43,912 nucleotides of DNA from Acidulodesulfobacterium sp021802425 (GTDB lineage: Bacteria; SZUA-79; Acidulodesulfobacterales; Acidulodesulfobacteraceae). Below the pieces are notes generated by a model, which had not been told where the DNA came from, did not search any database, and saw nothing but the letters and a program-made list of their open reading frames with translations. A program made the translations under genes and the position numbers. Positions 34,340 through 43,234 of the stretch are shown in pieces. Positions within the stretch are counted from its first letter, which is position 1; every line of letters starts with the position of its first letter. The DNA lies in contig JAJZXJ010000015.1 of NCBI GenBank assembly GCA_021802425.1, positions 1-43,912 on the forward strand. The letters are read 5' to 3'.

Positions 34340-36247
34340 CTACTTTACAAATGTTTTAAGTCTTTTGGAGCGGCTCGGGTGTCTGAGTTTTCTTAATGCT
34401 TTAGCCTCTATCTGCCTGATTCTTTCCCTTGTAACCCCAAACTCCTGACCGACTTCTTCTAATGTATGATCTGATTTTATTCCAATGCCAAACCGCATTC
34501 GGAGCACCTTTTCCTCCCTATCGGTAAGAGTGGACAGGACCTTTCCGGTTTGCTCTTCAAGATCCGTGTTAATGGCTGCTTCTAAGGGCAGAACGGTAGT
34601 TTTATCCTCGATAAAGTCGCCCAGATGACTATCCTCCTCTTCGCCAATCGGGGTCTCTAAGGATATCGGCTCCTTGGCTATTTTCAAAACCTTCCTGACC
34701 TTGTCTATGGGGAGATCCATTCTTTCGGCAATCTCTTCGGGCGCAGGCTCTCTTCCAATCTCCTGAACTAAAGCGCGGGAAGTCCGTATTAATTTGTTGA
34801 TCGTTTCAATCATATGAACCGGGATTCTGATGGTTCTAGCCTGATCGGCAATCGCCCGGGTTATTGCCTGTCTTATCCACCATGTTGCATATGTCGAAAA
34901 TTTATATCCCCTTTGATACTGGAATTTCTCGACAGCCTTCATAAGGCCGATGTTGCCTTCCTGGATAAGGTCAAGAAATTGAAGCCCCCTGTTTGAATAC
35001 TTCTTGGCAATCGACACTACAAGTCTTAAATTGGCTTCGACAAGTTCGGTTTTTGCAGTTTTTGATTTTTCTTCCCCTATTTTTATCGATTCGACAATAT
35101 TTTTAAGTTCATCCTTGGAGACGCCGACCTCGTCTTCTATTAACGATATTTTGGATTTGTATTCATTAATAAGTTTGTTAATGCTGAAGGTTCGCTTATG
35201 CTCTTGAGACCTTGCAGGATTAAACATATCCGTTTTATGCCTTAACGCGCTTTCAAGCTCTTTTATATTTTCCTCATATTCCAGCATTTTTAAATTTTGG
35301 TTCTTAAGTTTCGTTATAACTTTATCGGTTATTTTCTTCTTAAGTCCTAATTCTCTAAAATAGAGAAGTATCTTTTTCTTGGCAGCCTCAGATTGATTTT
35401 TACGATTTATTCCGGGTATCCGGCTTACGATATCTTCATTATCCATATCGGCATGCAACTCGCCGCCTTCCGGGTAATCTTTAATCTGCCCCTCTATGCC
35501 CTCTTTACCCTCTGCGTAAGCGGTTTTTTTGCTTTTTTTATTTAAAGAACCATGTTTTTTCTTGTTGCCGCTAACTTCTTTTATCTCCAAAGAAGTATAA
35601 CCCACTTCTTTTTTAATTTTTTCGATAATGGACAAAACCCTTCCCACCGCTTTTTCAATCTCTTTTTCGCTTGGAAATTCCTCATCGTCAAAATCGGAAA
35701 TAAGACTGGCAACGCTTATCTCTTGATTTTTTAATTTTTCCCCCATCGATATGACCCACTTTATCGGAATGTCGGAATTTAAAACGGAAGAAAAAATCTC
35801 TTCTTCTCCTTCTTCGATGCTTTTGGCTATTTCTATTTCTCTTTCGCGGTTAAGAAGGGAAACGGAACCCATCTCTTTCAGGTACATTCTGACAGGGTCG
35901 TTTGTTCTGAGCGCAATATCTTCTTCCTCTTCTATTTCCTCGTTATATAATTCATTTGCATGTTTTGTTTTATGGGCAAACACGGCGGATGAATCTCCGT
36001 TGAGATCGATATCTTTTTCGCCAAGCATGCTTATTAAATCATCGATTTGGTCAGGCGATACTATCTCCTGAGGAAGGACATCGTTAAAATCGTCGTAAGA
36101 TAACCTGCCGACCTGTTCTTTGGCTTTTTCGATGCTTTTCTTGATTATCTGGTTGTCGAGGTCTTTATTTTTACTTTCTAATTTTAAGGTATCTTTAGAT
36201 ACACCCCCGATAATTTTATTTTTTTTGTTTTTATTTTTATTTTCCAT
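34340..36247 (-). CDS. rpoD: Principal sigma factor RpoD (sigma-70)
   Basis: A protein of about 635 residues from the ATG at 36247. An alternative TTG at 36286 would add 13 residues and overlap dnaG; neither start has a clear Shine-Dalgarno. Sigma region 1.2 is RTNDPVRMYLKEMGSVSLL, a long acidic non-conserved region follows, then region 2 (ANLRLVVSIAKKYSNRGLQF, DLIQEGNIGLMKAVEKF, YATWWIRQAITRAI), region 3 and region 4 with the helix-turn-helix (TLEEVGQEFGVTRERIRQIE). It directs RNA polymerase to -35/-10 promoters. It is the last protein gene of the rpsU-cvpA-dnaG-rpoD block. Confidence 0.97.
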   Translation of the reverse strand: MENKNKNKKNKIIGGVSKDTLKLESKNKDLDNQIIKKSIEKAKEQVGRLSYDDFNDVLPQEIVSPDQIDDLISMLGEKDIDLNGDSSAVFAHKTKHANELYNEEIEEEEDIALRTNDPVRMYLKEMGSVSLLNREREIEIAKSIEEGEEEIFSSVLNSDIPIKWVISMGEKLKNQEISVASLISDFDDEEFPSEKEIEKAVGRVLSIIEKIKKEVGYTSLEIKEVSGNKKKHGSLNKKSKKTAYAEGKEGIEGQIKDYPEGGELHADMDNEDIVSRIPGINRKNQSEAAKKKILLYFRELGLKKKITDKVITKLKNQNLKMLEYEENIKELESALRHKTDMFNPARSQEHKRTFSINKLINEYKSKISLIEDEVGVSKDELKNIVESIKIGEEKSKTAKTELVEANLRLVVSIAKKYSNRGLQFLDLIQEGNIGLMKAVEKFQYQRGYKFSTYATWWIRQAITRAIADQARTIRIPVHMIETINKLIRTSRALVQEIGREPAPEEIAERMDLPIDKVRKVLKIAKEPISLETPIGEEEDSHLGDFIEDKTTVLPLEAAINTDLEEQTGKVLSTLTDREEKVLRMRFGIGIKSDHTLEEVGQEFGVTRERIRQIEAKALRKLRHPSRSKRLKTFVK

Positions 36248-36273
36248 ATTTTTTTTATTCACGTCTTTTATCT

Positions 36274-38283
36274 TTAAAAACTGCAAATTTTCTTTTGAAA
36301 TTCTTTTGATAAGTATTTTAATTTATTAAGTTCTTGAAATTTTAACAATCTGACGCTTTCATCTAATTTCCCGCTTTTAAGTTCATCCAATAAATATCCG
36401 CAGGCTTTGTTAATATTATCTATTTTAAGCTTAATAAGAAGCTTTTTAATATCCCTTCTTTCATCTTCCAAAGTTGTTTTATCTTTATAACCGGATGAAA
36501 ATGATATAGAATAATAGATACGGCTCCATTTTGATTTATTTTCCGTATTAGAAATTATTTCTTCTATCATCCTGCTATTTCCACGATTAAAATCGCCGTC
36601 GGCTTCGCTGCTCCTTAATTCTTCCAGCGTATTTTTTATTGCTTTTATTATATAAATAGCATCTTTATCGGAAAATTCGTTGATTATATCATCATTAATA
36701 TAATCTGTCAAGAGCAAATTGTAAAATAACCTTGCAATGACTAAATCCTCGATATTTAAATCTTTTTCATAATTTTCGATATGAAAACCGGATTCATCTT
36801 TTGAATCCGCAAAGGCTGATGATATTTTCTTGGAAGAAACGTAATCCCTGACAATATCTTCTTTTAATCCGAGCTTGTTCGAGACTAAATTTATATAATG
36901 GGAAAGTATTATATTATTATCTATTTTTTTTATAAAAGGCGCCACATCCTTTAATATAGAAATCTTCTTCTTAAGCTCCCTTATATCGTCCTTATTATAT
37001 ATTATACCATACTTTTTATTATTTTTAATTAAAACCTCATCATTTTTCCCGCTATCATCTTTAGCGGTTTCGCCTGATAAATTATTCATATAGTAATCTA
37101 TAATAAAACCTATCGGTGATTTTTTATTATCCGAAATTAAATTGATAAGCTTTTCCTTTCCATATTTTCTAACAAAGCTGTCAGGATCGTCCCCTCCGCT
37201 TAAGGTTACCGCATATATATTTTTATCGGAATTATCCATAAAACCTTGAAAAAGCTCGATGCCTCTATTAATGGCATTTATACCCGCCTTATCCCCGTCA
37301 AAAAGTAAGATAATCTCATCGCACAACCTTGACAAAATAATAATGTGATTTTTTGAAAGCGCTGTCCCCATAGTCGCGGCTACATTTTTAATGCCCCTCG
37401 AATAAAGCATTATCATATCGAAATAGCCCTCAACCACGATAACGCTATTTTCTTTCTTTATAAACGGTAAAGACTTGTTTAAGCCAAACAGGGTGCTGTT
37501 CTTAATAAAAATCGGGGAATTATTGGTGTTGATATACTTTGGCCCGGTAGAATCCTGCAAAACCGATCTGGAGGCAAAGGCTATAGGCTCGTTATTCCTA
37601 TCGAATATAGGGATAACGAGTTTATTTGTAAAACGATCAAAATATTGATTGCCGGGGCCTGATTTTCTGACCAATAACCCCGCATTAGCACAGGTATCGA
37701 GATCGGCTTTGTTATTCGACAGGAGTTTGGTTAATCCGTTTCCTTGTCCCGCAAATCCTAATTTAAATTCTTTTGCGGTATTTTCATCTATGCCTCTTTC
37801 TTGAAGATATTTAATTATATGACGGCTGTTCGAAAGATAAACAAAAAGATTTTCGTAATAAAAATTTAAAGAGAGATTAAGAATTTTTTTAAGCGGCTCT
37901 TCGTCTTTTTGACTGTTATTTGTTTTATAATATTTTGTATCTTCGAGCGGGATATTATATTTCTGTTTAAGGTAGCGGACAACCTCGCCGAACGATTCCC
38001 CTCTTATATCTTTTAGAAAACCGATAACATTGCCGCCTTTGCCGCATCCAAAACAATAGTAAAGCCCTTTTGATTCATTAACATAAAAAGAAGGGGTTTT
38101 TTCCGAATGAAACGGGCATAACCCTGAGTAATTATTGCCAACCTTTTTTAATTTAACGAATCCGGAAACTTCGTCAACTATATTTGTATATGATAAAATG
38201 AGTTCCGCCCCAGCGAAGTTACCTCCGCCAGACCGGCGTCCCGCCCGACTTACGTCCTGTTCTGCTTCCATATTTCTATCCAT
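36274..38283 (-). CDS. dnaG: DNA primase DnaG
   Basis: A 669-residue protein. The CHC2 zinc finger has C56, H59, C77 and C80 (LCPFHSEKTPSF ... YYCFGCG). The toprim core contains VVEGYFDMIML and LLFDGDKAG, and a helicase-binding-like C-terminal region follows. It makes RNA primers for replication. The first 25 residues (Gly/Arg-rich) precede the usual start of the family, so a downstream start is possible, though the ATG at 38283 is the first Met. The length is above the 580-600 norm because of insertions around residues 400-550. Confidence 0.95.
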   Translation of the reverse strand: MDRNMEAEQDVSRAGRRSGGGNFAGAELILSYTNIVDEVSGFVKLKKVGNNYSGLCPFHSEKTPSFYVNESKGLYYCFGCGKGGNVIGFLKDIRGESFGEVVRYLKQKYNIPLEDTKYYKTNNSQKDEEPLKKILNLSLNFYYENLFVYLSNSRHIIKYLQERGIDENTAKEFKLGFAGQGNGLTKLLSNNKADLDTCANAGLLVRKSGPGNQYFDRFTNKLVIPIFDRNNEPIAFASRSVLQDSTGPKYINTNNSPIFIKNSTLFGLNKSLPFIKKENSVIVVEGYFDMIMLYSRGIKNVAATMGTALSKNHIIILSRLCDEIILLFDGDKAGINAINRGIELFQGFMDNSDKNIYAVTLSGGDDPDSFVRKYGKEKLINLISDNKKSPIGFIIDYYMNNLSGETAKDDSGKNDEVLIKNNKKYGIIYNKDDIRELKKKISILKDVAPFIKKIDNNIILSHYINLVSNKLGLKEDIVRDYVSSKKISSAFADSKDESGFHIENYEKDLNIEDLVIARLFYNLLLTDYINDDIINEFSDKDAIYIIKAIKNTLEELRSSEADGDFNRGNSRMIEEIISNTENKSKWSRIYYSISFSSGYKDKTTLEDERRDIKKLLIKLKIDNINKACGYLLDELKSGKLDESVRLLKFQELNKLKYLSKEFQKKICSF

Positions 38284-38322
38284 GGTTCATCTTTTATTAA
38301 TCGCCGGGCTAAAGACAAGACT

Positions 38323-38801
38323 TTAATAAAATTTATTAATGTATGATGCTAAGAACCTGCCGGCTTCAAGAAGGTAAGGGAAAATATTATGATATTTATA
38401 ATATCCGTAATATTTATTTATTAAAGAAAAGGAAAACAGAAAATATACGGCTAAACTTAAAAAGACAAAGGTTTTAATTCCCGCAAAAAAAAACCGCCGG
38501 CTCTGTTGCAAACCCCGAGTTGAAGCAAATTTAAAATTTTAGTGATTATTATTGAAATAACGGCAAAAACAATTACTATCAAAATAAATACACCGGTGAA
38601 AATAATAATTTTTCCGGCTTCTTCGTTGTGAAACATTTTAAGATAATAAGAACCGCTTACCTTCGATATAGCGTACATGCCGCCAAAATAAGCAAAAAAA
38701 AGCCCCGCTACGGATATAGCCTCTTTAACAAAGCCCCTAAAAAAGCCCCTTATCATAACTGCCGCAAATAAAATTAAAAAGGCTATATCTATATAATTCA
38801 T
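38323..38801 (-). CDS. cvpA: CvpA family membrane protein, frameshifted at a T9 tract
   Basis: The frame from ATG 38801 (MNYIDIAFLILFAAVMIRGF) has the N-terminal helices of CvpA and runs into an unlike tail ending at 38457. The frame ending at 38323 carries the missing last helix (FFFAGIKTFVFLSLAVYFLF) and C-terminus. They meet at nine T in the mRNA sense (38485-38493 as A on the plus strand); ten T would give one 159-residue protein of normal CvpA length with four helices. In E. coli CvpA is needed for colicin V production and bile resistance, but the family is a general inner-membrane protein. Real frameshift, slippage and sequencing error are all possible. Confidence 0.85.
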
Positions 38802-38810
38802 AAAAATAAA

Positions 38811-39005
38811 TTAATAGTTAAAATAATTTTTTTTCGAATTTCTTTTCCTTGCGGCCGCAGCCTTTTTCTTTTTCTTTACGCTCGGTTTTTCGTAATGTTC
38901 CCTTTTTCTAATTTCTGAAAGAATTCCGGCTCGTTCGCAGGACTTTTTAAATCTTCTCAATGCATTTTCAAAAGATTCGTTTTCCTTAATTTTTACGATA
39001 GACAA
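38811..39005 (-). CDS. rpsU: 30S ribosomal protein bS21
   Basis: A 64-residue basic protein beginning SIVKIKENESFENALRRFKK, the hallmark of bS21, with the Arg/Lys-rich C-terminal tail. It joins the 30S platform and aids mRNA binding. The start codon is TTG at 39005, with AAGGAGG upstream at 11-nt spacing; there is no in-frame ATG nearby. It leads the rpsU-cvpA-dnaG-rpoD block. Confidence 0.95.
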   Translation of the reverse strand: MSIVKIKENESFENALRRFKKSCERAGILSEIRKREHYEKPSVKKKKKAAAARKRNSKKNYFNY

Positions 39006-39068
39006 TGCTTATTTCGCCTCCTTTTATCGACAATCCGCCTATTTTATTTATATTTTTATATTATATAT

Positions 39069-39098
39069 AGTATCTTATATTTTTTATTACTTTGTCAA
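39069..39098 (-). promoter_or_regulatory. Probable sigma-70 promoter of the rpsU block
   Basis: On the minus strand, TTGACA (39098-39093) is followed after 18 nt by GATACT (39074-39069), a 4/6 match to TATAAT. Transcription would start near 39062, about 57 nt before rpsU. The -35 box begins 12 nt after the hisIE stop codon, so this would separate the rpsU block from the his operon. Confidence 0.45.
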
Positions 39099-39109
39099 TC
39101 AATAAATTT

Positions 39110-39874
39110 TTATCTTAAATTTTTTTCATCTATGCCGGAAATTCCTTCCCTTCTTTTTAACTCATCGATTATTAAAGAAAAATCAACGCCTGCAAACACT
39201 AAAAAAACCATATAAAAAAACATTAGATCCGCTGCTTCGTATATTATACCGCTTTTTTCCTTTTTTTTAGAGATGGAGGATAAAATAAGCTCAAGCGATT
39301 CCTCCTGAAGCTTTTTTCCAATTTTCTCAGGACCGGATTGCAATAGTTTTGCCACATACGATTTATCCGGATCCGAATCCTTCCTGCTTTTTATAAGGTC
39401 AAAAATTAATTTGAGCGAATAGAATTCTTTGCAATCCTCCTTTTCGTCCTTATCTTTATTTTCAAGATAATCCCTTTTTATCAGCTTATTATTTACTTTT
39501 GAATAAAAACAGGTTTTATGTCCCGTATGGCAGGCGGGGCCTTTTTGAATTACCTTAAGCAAAATACTGTCGTTATCGCAATCAAAAAAAATATCCTTTA
39601 TCTCCTGAACATTGCCTGAAGTTTCCCCTTTTTTCCAGAGTTTATTCCTCGACCTCGAAAAATAATGGGCATAGCCGCTGGAGGCGGATTTTCTCAACGC
39701 CTCTTCGTTCATGAATGCCAGCATCAATACCTCCTTTGAAAAATAATCCTGAGCTATTGCGGGAATAAGTCCGCCCTGTTTGGAAAAATCGATTTTTTTT
39801 AAAAACAGGCCCATGGTTTCCTCGTTAAAAATATCGAAAGTTATATCGCCTGAATTATTTTCTTTTTCATCCAT
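39110..39874 (-). CDS. hisIE: Bifunctional phosphoribosyl-AMP cyclohydrolase / phosphoribosyl-ATP pyrophosphatase
   Basis: A 254-residue fusion for histidine steps 2 and 3. The HisI half (about 25-145) has FDCDNDSILLKV and the zinc-binding Cys/His stretch GPACHTGHKTCF. The HisE half (about 150-250) has GPEKIGKKLQEESLELI and YEAADLMFFYMV. Between them lies an acidic linker (DKDEKED). The final residues are normal. It is the last his gene here. Confidence 0.95.
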   Translation of the reverse strand: MDEKENNSGDITFDIFNEETMGLFLKKIDFSKQGGLIPAIAQDYFSKEVLMLAFMNEEALRKSASSGYAHYFSRSRNKLWKKGETSGNVQEIKDIFFDCDNDSILLKVIQKGPACHTGHKTCFYSKVNNKLIKRDYLENKDKDEKEDCKEFYSLKLIFDLIKSRKDSDPDKSYVAKLLQSGPEKIGKKLQEESLELILSSISKKKEKSGIIYEAADLMFFYMVFLVFAGVDFSLIIDELKRREGISGIDEKNLR

Positions 39875-39897
39875 AATCTTTTATAATTTTAATCCTG

Positions 39898-40653
39898 TTA
39901 TAATCTTACAGTTATTCCTTTTGATTTTAAATACTTTTTTATGGAAATAATGCCGGTAGTTTCATAATGAAATATAGATGCGGCTAAAGCGGCGCTTGCA
40001 TCGGCCTTAACGAAGACTTCTTCCATATCTCCGGCGTCGGCAGCCCCTCCGGATGCAATCACCGGAATTTTAACATTCCTGACAACCGATGAAGTAAGGT
40101 TTATTTCGTATCCGTTCTTAGTTCCATCCCTATCCATGCTTGTTAAAAGTATCTCCCCCGCGCCTCGATTATAAACCTCTTTTGCCCAATTTATCGCATC
40201 TATTCCCGAATTATTTCTTCCGCCGTGCGTAAAAACTATATAATCATCGCCGAGCTTTTTTGCATCTATTGCTATAACTATCGTGGATGAACCGAATTTC
40301 TTTGCCGCAGAATCTATTAAATCAGGATTAAGAACCGCGGCCGTATTGATCGAAACCTTATCCGCCCCGTTGTTTAACAAATTTCTTATATCTTCTAAGT
40401 CCGAAACTCCGCCCCCGACGCTGAAAGGAATAAAAATATTTTCCGAAACCTTTCTGACAAGCTCAAGGATTGTTTTCCTTTTTTCGTGCGATGCGGTAAT
40501 ATCTAAAAACATAAGTTCGTCGGCAAGCTCGTCGTTATATCTTTTTGCCAGCTCAAGGGGATCTCCCGCACTTTGCAAATCCTCGAAATGGATGCCTTTA
40601 ACAACCTCGTTGTTTTTAATATCGAGACACGGTATTATTCTTTTTGCAAGCAT
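39898..40653 (-). CDS. hisF: Imidazole glycerol phosphate synthase cyclase subunit
   Basis: A 251-residue (beta/alpha)8 barrel. Catalytic Asp11 (PCLDIKN) and Asp130 (VIAIDAKK) are in place, with two phosphate-binding sites (SVGGGVSD, IASGGAAD). It uses ammonia from HisH to turn PRFAR into IGP and AICAR. Confidence 0.97.
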   Translation of the reverse strand: MLAKRIIPCLDIKNNEVVKGIHFEDLQSAGDPLELAKRYNDELADELMFLDITASHEKRKTILELVRKVSENIFIPFSVGGGVSDLEDIRNLLNNGADKVSINTAAVLNPDLIDSAAKKFGSSTIVIAIDAKKLGDDYIVFTHGGRNNSGIDAINWAKEVYNRGAGEILLTSMDRDGTKNGYEINLTSSVVRNVKIPVIASGGAADAGDMEEVFVKADASAALAASIFHYETTGIISIKKYLKSKGITVRL

Positions 40654-40699
40654 AAAAATTTATTCGGCCTTATTTTTTATTGTATTTATATTATACCTA

Positions 40700-41422
40700 T
40701 CATGATAATAAAGCATTTGCCTTTTTTAAATCGAGCCTTCCGTCATATAAAGCCTTTCCGACTATTACCCCTTTGAGGTTGGAAAGATTTAGTTCTTTAA
40801 GTTTAATAATATCGTCTAAAGCGGAAACGCCTCCAGACGCTATAAGGCTTATATTTAATTTTGCAAGCCGGGGTATAAGGTCTAAATTAACCCCGGAGAG
40901 CATCCCGTCTTTTTTAATATCGGTAAATATAAAGGTTTCTATTCCGTAATTGTCCCTCAATCCGTCTATGGTTTCGATTAACGGCATATCGATAAGCTCT
41001 CTCCAGCCGGAGATTGCGATTTTTTCATCATATAAATCTATTCCTGCTATTATTTTACCTTTATATTTTAACAAAGACGAACTTACGGAACCTATATCCT
41101 TAAACAATATAGAGCCTAAAACGACATAAGAGGCGCCCGTATCGAAATAGCTTTCTATCGTTTTATTGTCCCTGATTCCCCCGCCTACCTCCACGGGAAT
41201 TTTTACGGATTTTATAATATCCCTTATAACGCCAAAATTATCCGGATTTCCCGATTTGGCGCCGTCCAAATCGACTAAATGGAGCCTCTTTGCCCCCAGC
41301 TCCTGCCAGTTAACGGCAGCCTCGGAAGGTGAAAGTTCATACTCCTTTTTAATGTCGTAATCTCCCATAGTCAATCTCACGCATTTTGAACCCAATATAT
41401 CGACGGCAGGTATTATCATCAT
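40700..41422 (-). CDS. hisA: Phosphoribosylformimino-AICAR-P isomerase
   Basis: A 240-residue (beta/alpha)8 barrel homologous to HisF. Catalytic Asp8 (IPAVDIL) and Asp129 (IAGIDLYD) are present, with phosphate sites VEVGGGIRD and IASGGVSAL. It opens the ribose ring of ProFAR to give PRFAR. It starts 6 nt after hisH. Confidence 0.97.
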   Translation of the reverse strand: MMIIPAVDILGSKCVRLTMGDYDIKKEYELSPSEAAVNWQELGAKRLHLVDLDGAKSGNPDNFGVIRDIIKSVKIPVEVGGGIRDNKTIESYFDTGASYVVLGSILFKDIGSVSSSLLKYKGKIIAGIDLYDEKIAISGWRELIDMPLIETIDGLRDNYGIETFIFTDIKKDGMLSGVNLDLIPRLAKLNISLIASGGVSALDDIIKLKELNLSNLKGVIVGKALYDGRLDLKKANALLS

Positions 41423-41428
41423 AATAAT

Positions 41429-42073
41429 TTAATCCGCATAATTTAGGGCAAAATTTTTTAACAATGTTAAACCGCCGGTGTGGCTTTTTTCGGGATGAAA
41501 CTGGCACGCGAAAACATTATCCTTTTTTATGCAGGCGGCAAATTTTTCGTAATAATAACAGGTCGCGACGGTAATATTTTCCTCAGGCACGCAATAGTAC
41601 GAGTGGAGAAAATAAAAAAAGGTGTTATTTTTGATTCCGTTAAACATGCCTGCCTCGCGGGCAGATGGCGCCGGTTTGTTCGCCTGTTTTAATATTTCTA
41701 TATCGTTCCACCCGATATGCGGTATTAAAGGAGTGTTGTCCTCGTTAAATTTTACCACCTTTCCTTTTAAAACGGCCAATCCCTCGCTATGTCCAAATTC
41801 TTCGGAAGTCTCGAATAAAAGCTGCATGCCGAGGCAAATCCCCAAAAAATGCTTTCCGCTATTTATGGCAGCCTTAACGGGTTCAATCAGTCCCTTTCGT
41901 TTGAGGGTAAGCATAGCGTCTTTAAATCCGCCGACGCCCGGCAGTATAAGATGCGAAGCATGCTCGATATCATTGTAATTGCCTGTAATTTTTGACGGAT
42001 ACCCTAAATAATCAAAAGCATTCTGAACATTTTTAAGATTTCCCATTCCATAGTCTATTATAACAATATTCAT
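41429..42073 (-). CDS. hisH: Imidazole glycerol phosphate synthase glutamine amidotransferase subunit
   Basis: A 214-residue class I GATase, partner of HisF. The nucleophile is Cys80 in LGICLGMQLLFE. The His/Glu of the triad are in ACQFHPEKS near the C-terminus, and the N-terminal IIDYGMGNLKNV is characteristic. It sits 11 nt after the amidase-family gene. Confidence 0.97.
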   Translation of the reverse strand: MNIVIIDYGMGNLKNVQNAFDYLGYPSKITGNYNDIEHASHLILPGVGGFKDAMLTLKRKGLIEPVKAAINSGKHFLGICLGMQLLFETSEEFGHSEGLAVLKGKVVKFNEDNTPLIPHIGWNDIEILKQANKPAPSAREAGMFNGIKNNTFFYFLHSYYCVPEENITVATCYYYEKFAACIKKDNVFACQFHPEKSHTGGLTLLKNFALNYAD

Positions 42074-42084
42074 AATTATTTTTT

Positions 42085-43092
42085 CTATTTTAAATTATAG
42101 TATCTAAGAACCGCGTTCGCGATTCCGTTGGCGATTAGCTGTCTGAAAGTCGAAGAAGCCAGCAAATGTTCCTCGTACGGATTGGAAATATACGCATATT
42201 CTATTATCACCGCAGGCATGTCCGTAAATCTCAATACATACAAATCGTCATGTACAACGCCGTCATATTTAAGGTTTAAGTGCAATGAGATATAGTGTTC
42301 CAGATAACTTGCAAATCTGCGCGAGTTTTCATGAAAATAGTAAGTCGTAGTTCCATAAAGGTAAGGAACTACGACGGAATTGCAATATAGCCCTATGAAT
42401 AAATTTGCCCCGCTTCTATTTGCCTCCGCCGCCCTTTGCTGCAAGCTGACATTTGTATTGGAAGTCCTGTCTATTTCTACTTTTATTCCCTTAGCTTCCA
42501 AAATTTTTCTTAATTTTAATGCAATGCTTAGGTTTACAAAACTTTCGGGAAGACCCATGGGTCCGATCCCCCCCGGGTCGTCCCCGCCGTGTCCCGCATC
42601 TATAAAAACATTAAACTTGACATGCCTAACAGGAACCGACGGCTTTTTAGTTGCCGCCGTAATATTCATAATTACCTTATAACGGTTATTTCCAAGGTTC
42701 ACCGTCCTTATCCGCGGTTTTGCCGGTGAATTTTGCCTGATTACGATATGAACGGAATATTCGGGACTTGTGCTGAATTGCGAATATGAAACCGAAAACA
42801 CATTCTTAAAAGGCTTAGCCATCTTTTTTCCGGCTCCGTACAAAATCGAATGTCCGAAAGCCAATATGAAAAAATTCTTATACCCTTTCTTGAATAAATA
42901 CCCCTTATAAAAAGGACTGCCGATAGTGTAAATATCGATAACCCCGTTCTCACGGTTAACGGAAACTTCGGTAATTTTAGTTATATTGCCGCTATAAGCA
43001 TAAGCGCTTTTAAAGACTATAAGCAAATTAAATATAAGTAAAAAAAACGAAACAAAAAATGCCTTTCTTCCGCAATAAAATGACCTTTCCAT
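42085..43092 (-). CDS. AMIN/Amidase_3 N-acetylmuramoyl-L-alanine amidase-like protein, one zinc ligand replaced
   Basis: The ATG at 43092 is preferred over a TTG 24 nt upstream. It gives 335 residues with a signal peptide (FFVSFFLLIFNLLIVF core, AYA cleavage region), an AMIN-like beta domain (about 40-150) and an Amidase_3 domain (from NVFIDAGHGG). In the family, His of AGHGG, a Glu and the His of SIHAN bind zinc, and a late Glu is catalytic. H168, E183 and E298 are present, but SIHAN reads GLYCN, with Tyr236 where the second His should be. It may have lost zinc hydrolysis and serve as a murein-binding or regulatory protein. It lies inside the his operon, 11 nt before hisH. Confidence 0.82.
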   Translation of the reverse strand: MERSFYCGRKAFFVSFFLLIFNLLIVFKSAYAYSGNITKITEVSVNRENGVIDIYTIGSPFYKGYLFKKGYKNFFILAFGHSILYGAGKKMAKPFKNVFSVSYSQFSTSPEYSVHIVIRQNSPAKPRIRTVNLGNNRYKVIMNITAATKKPSVPVRHVKFNVFIDAGHGGDDPGGIGPMGLPESFVNLSIALKLRKILEAKGIKVEIDRTSNTNVSLQQRAAEANRSGANLFIGLYCNSVVVPYLYGTTTYYFHENSRRFASYLEHYISLHLNLKYDGVVHDDLYVLRFTDMPAVIIEYAYISNPYEEHLLASSTFRQLIANGIANAVLRYYNLK

Positions 43093-43234
43093 TTCTATAT
43101 ATGATATAAAAAACAAATAAAATTATTGTCCCAACCCGCCACGCTAAACCTGCCCTAAACTATCTCCCTGTCCAAGTACTTTGCTTAGAACAGGCTTTGC
43201 AGTGTATTGGGCAAGGACGGGAAATCGGAAAACT

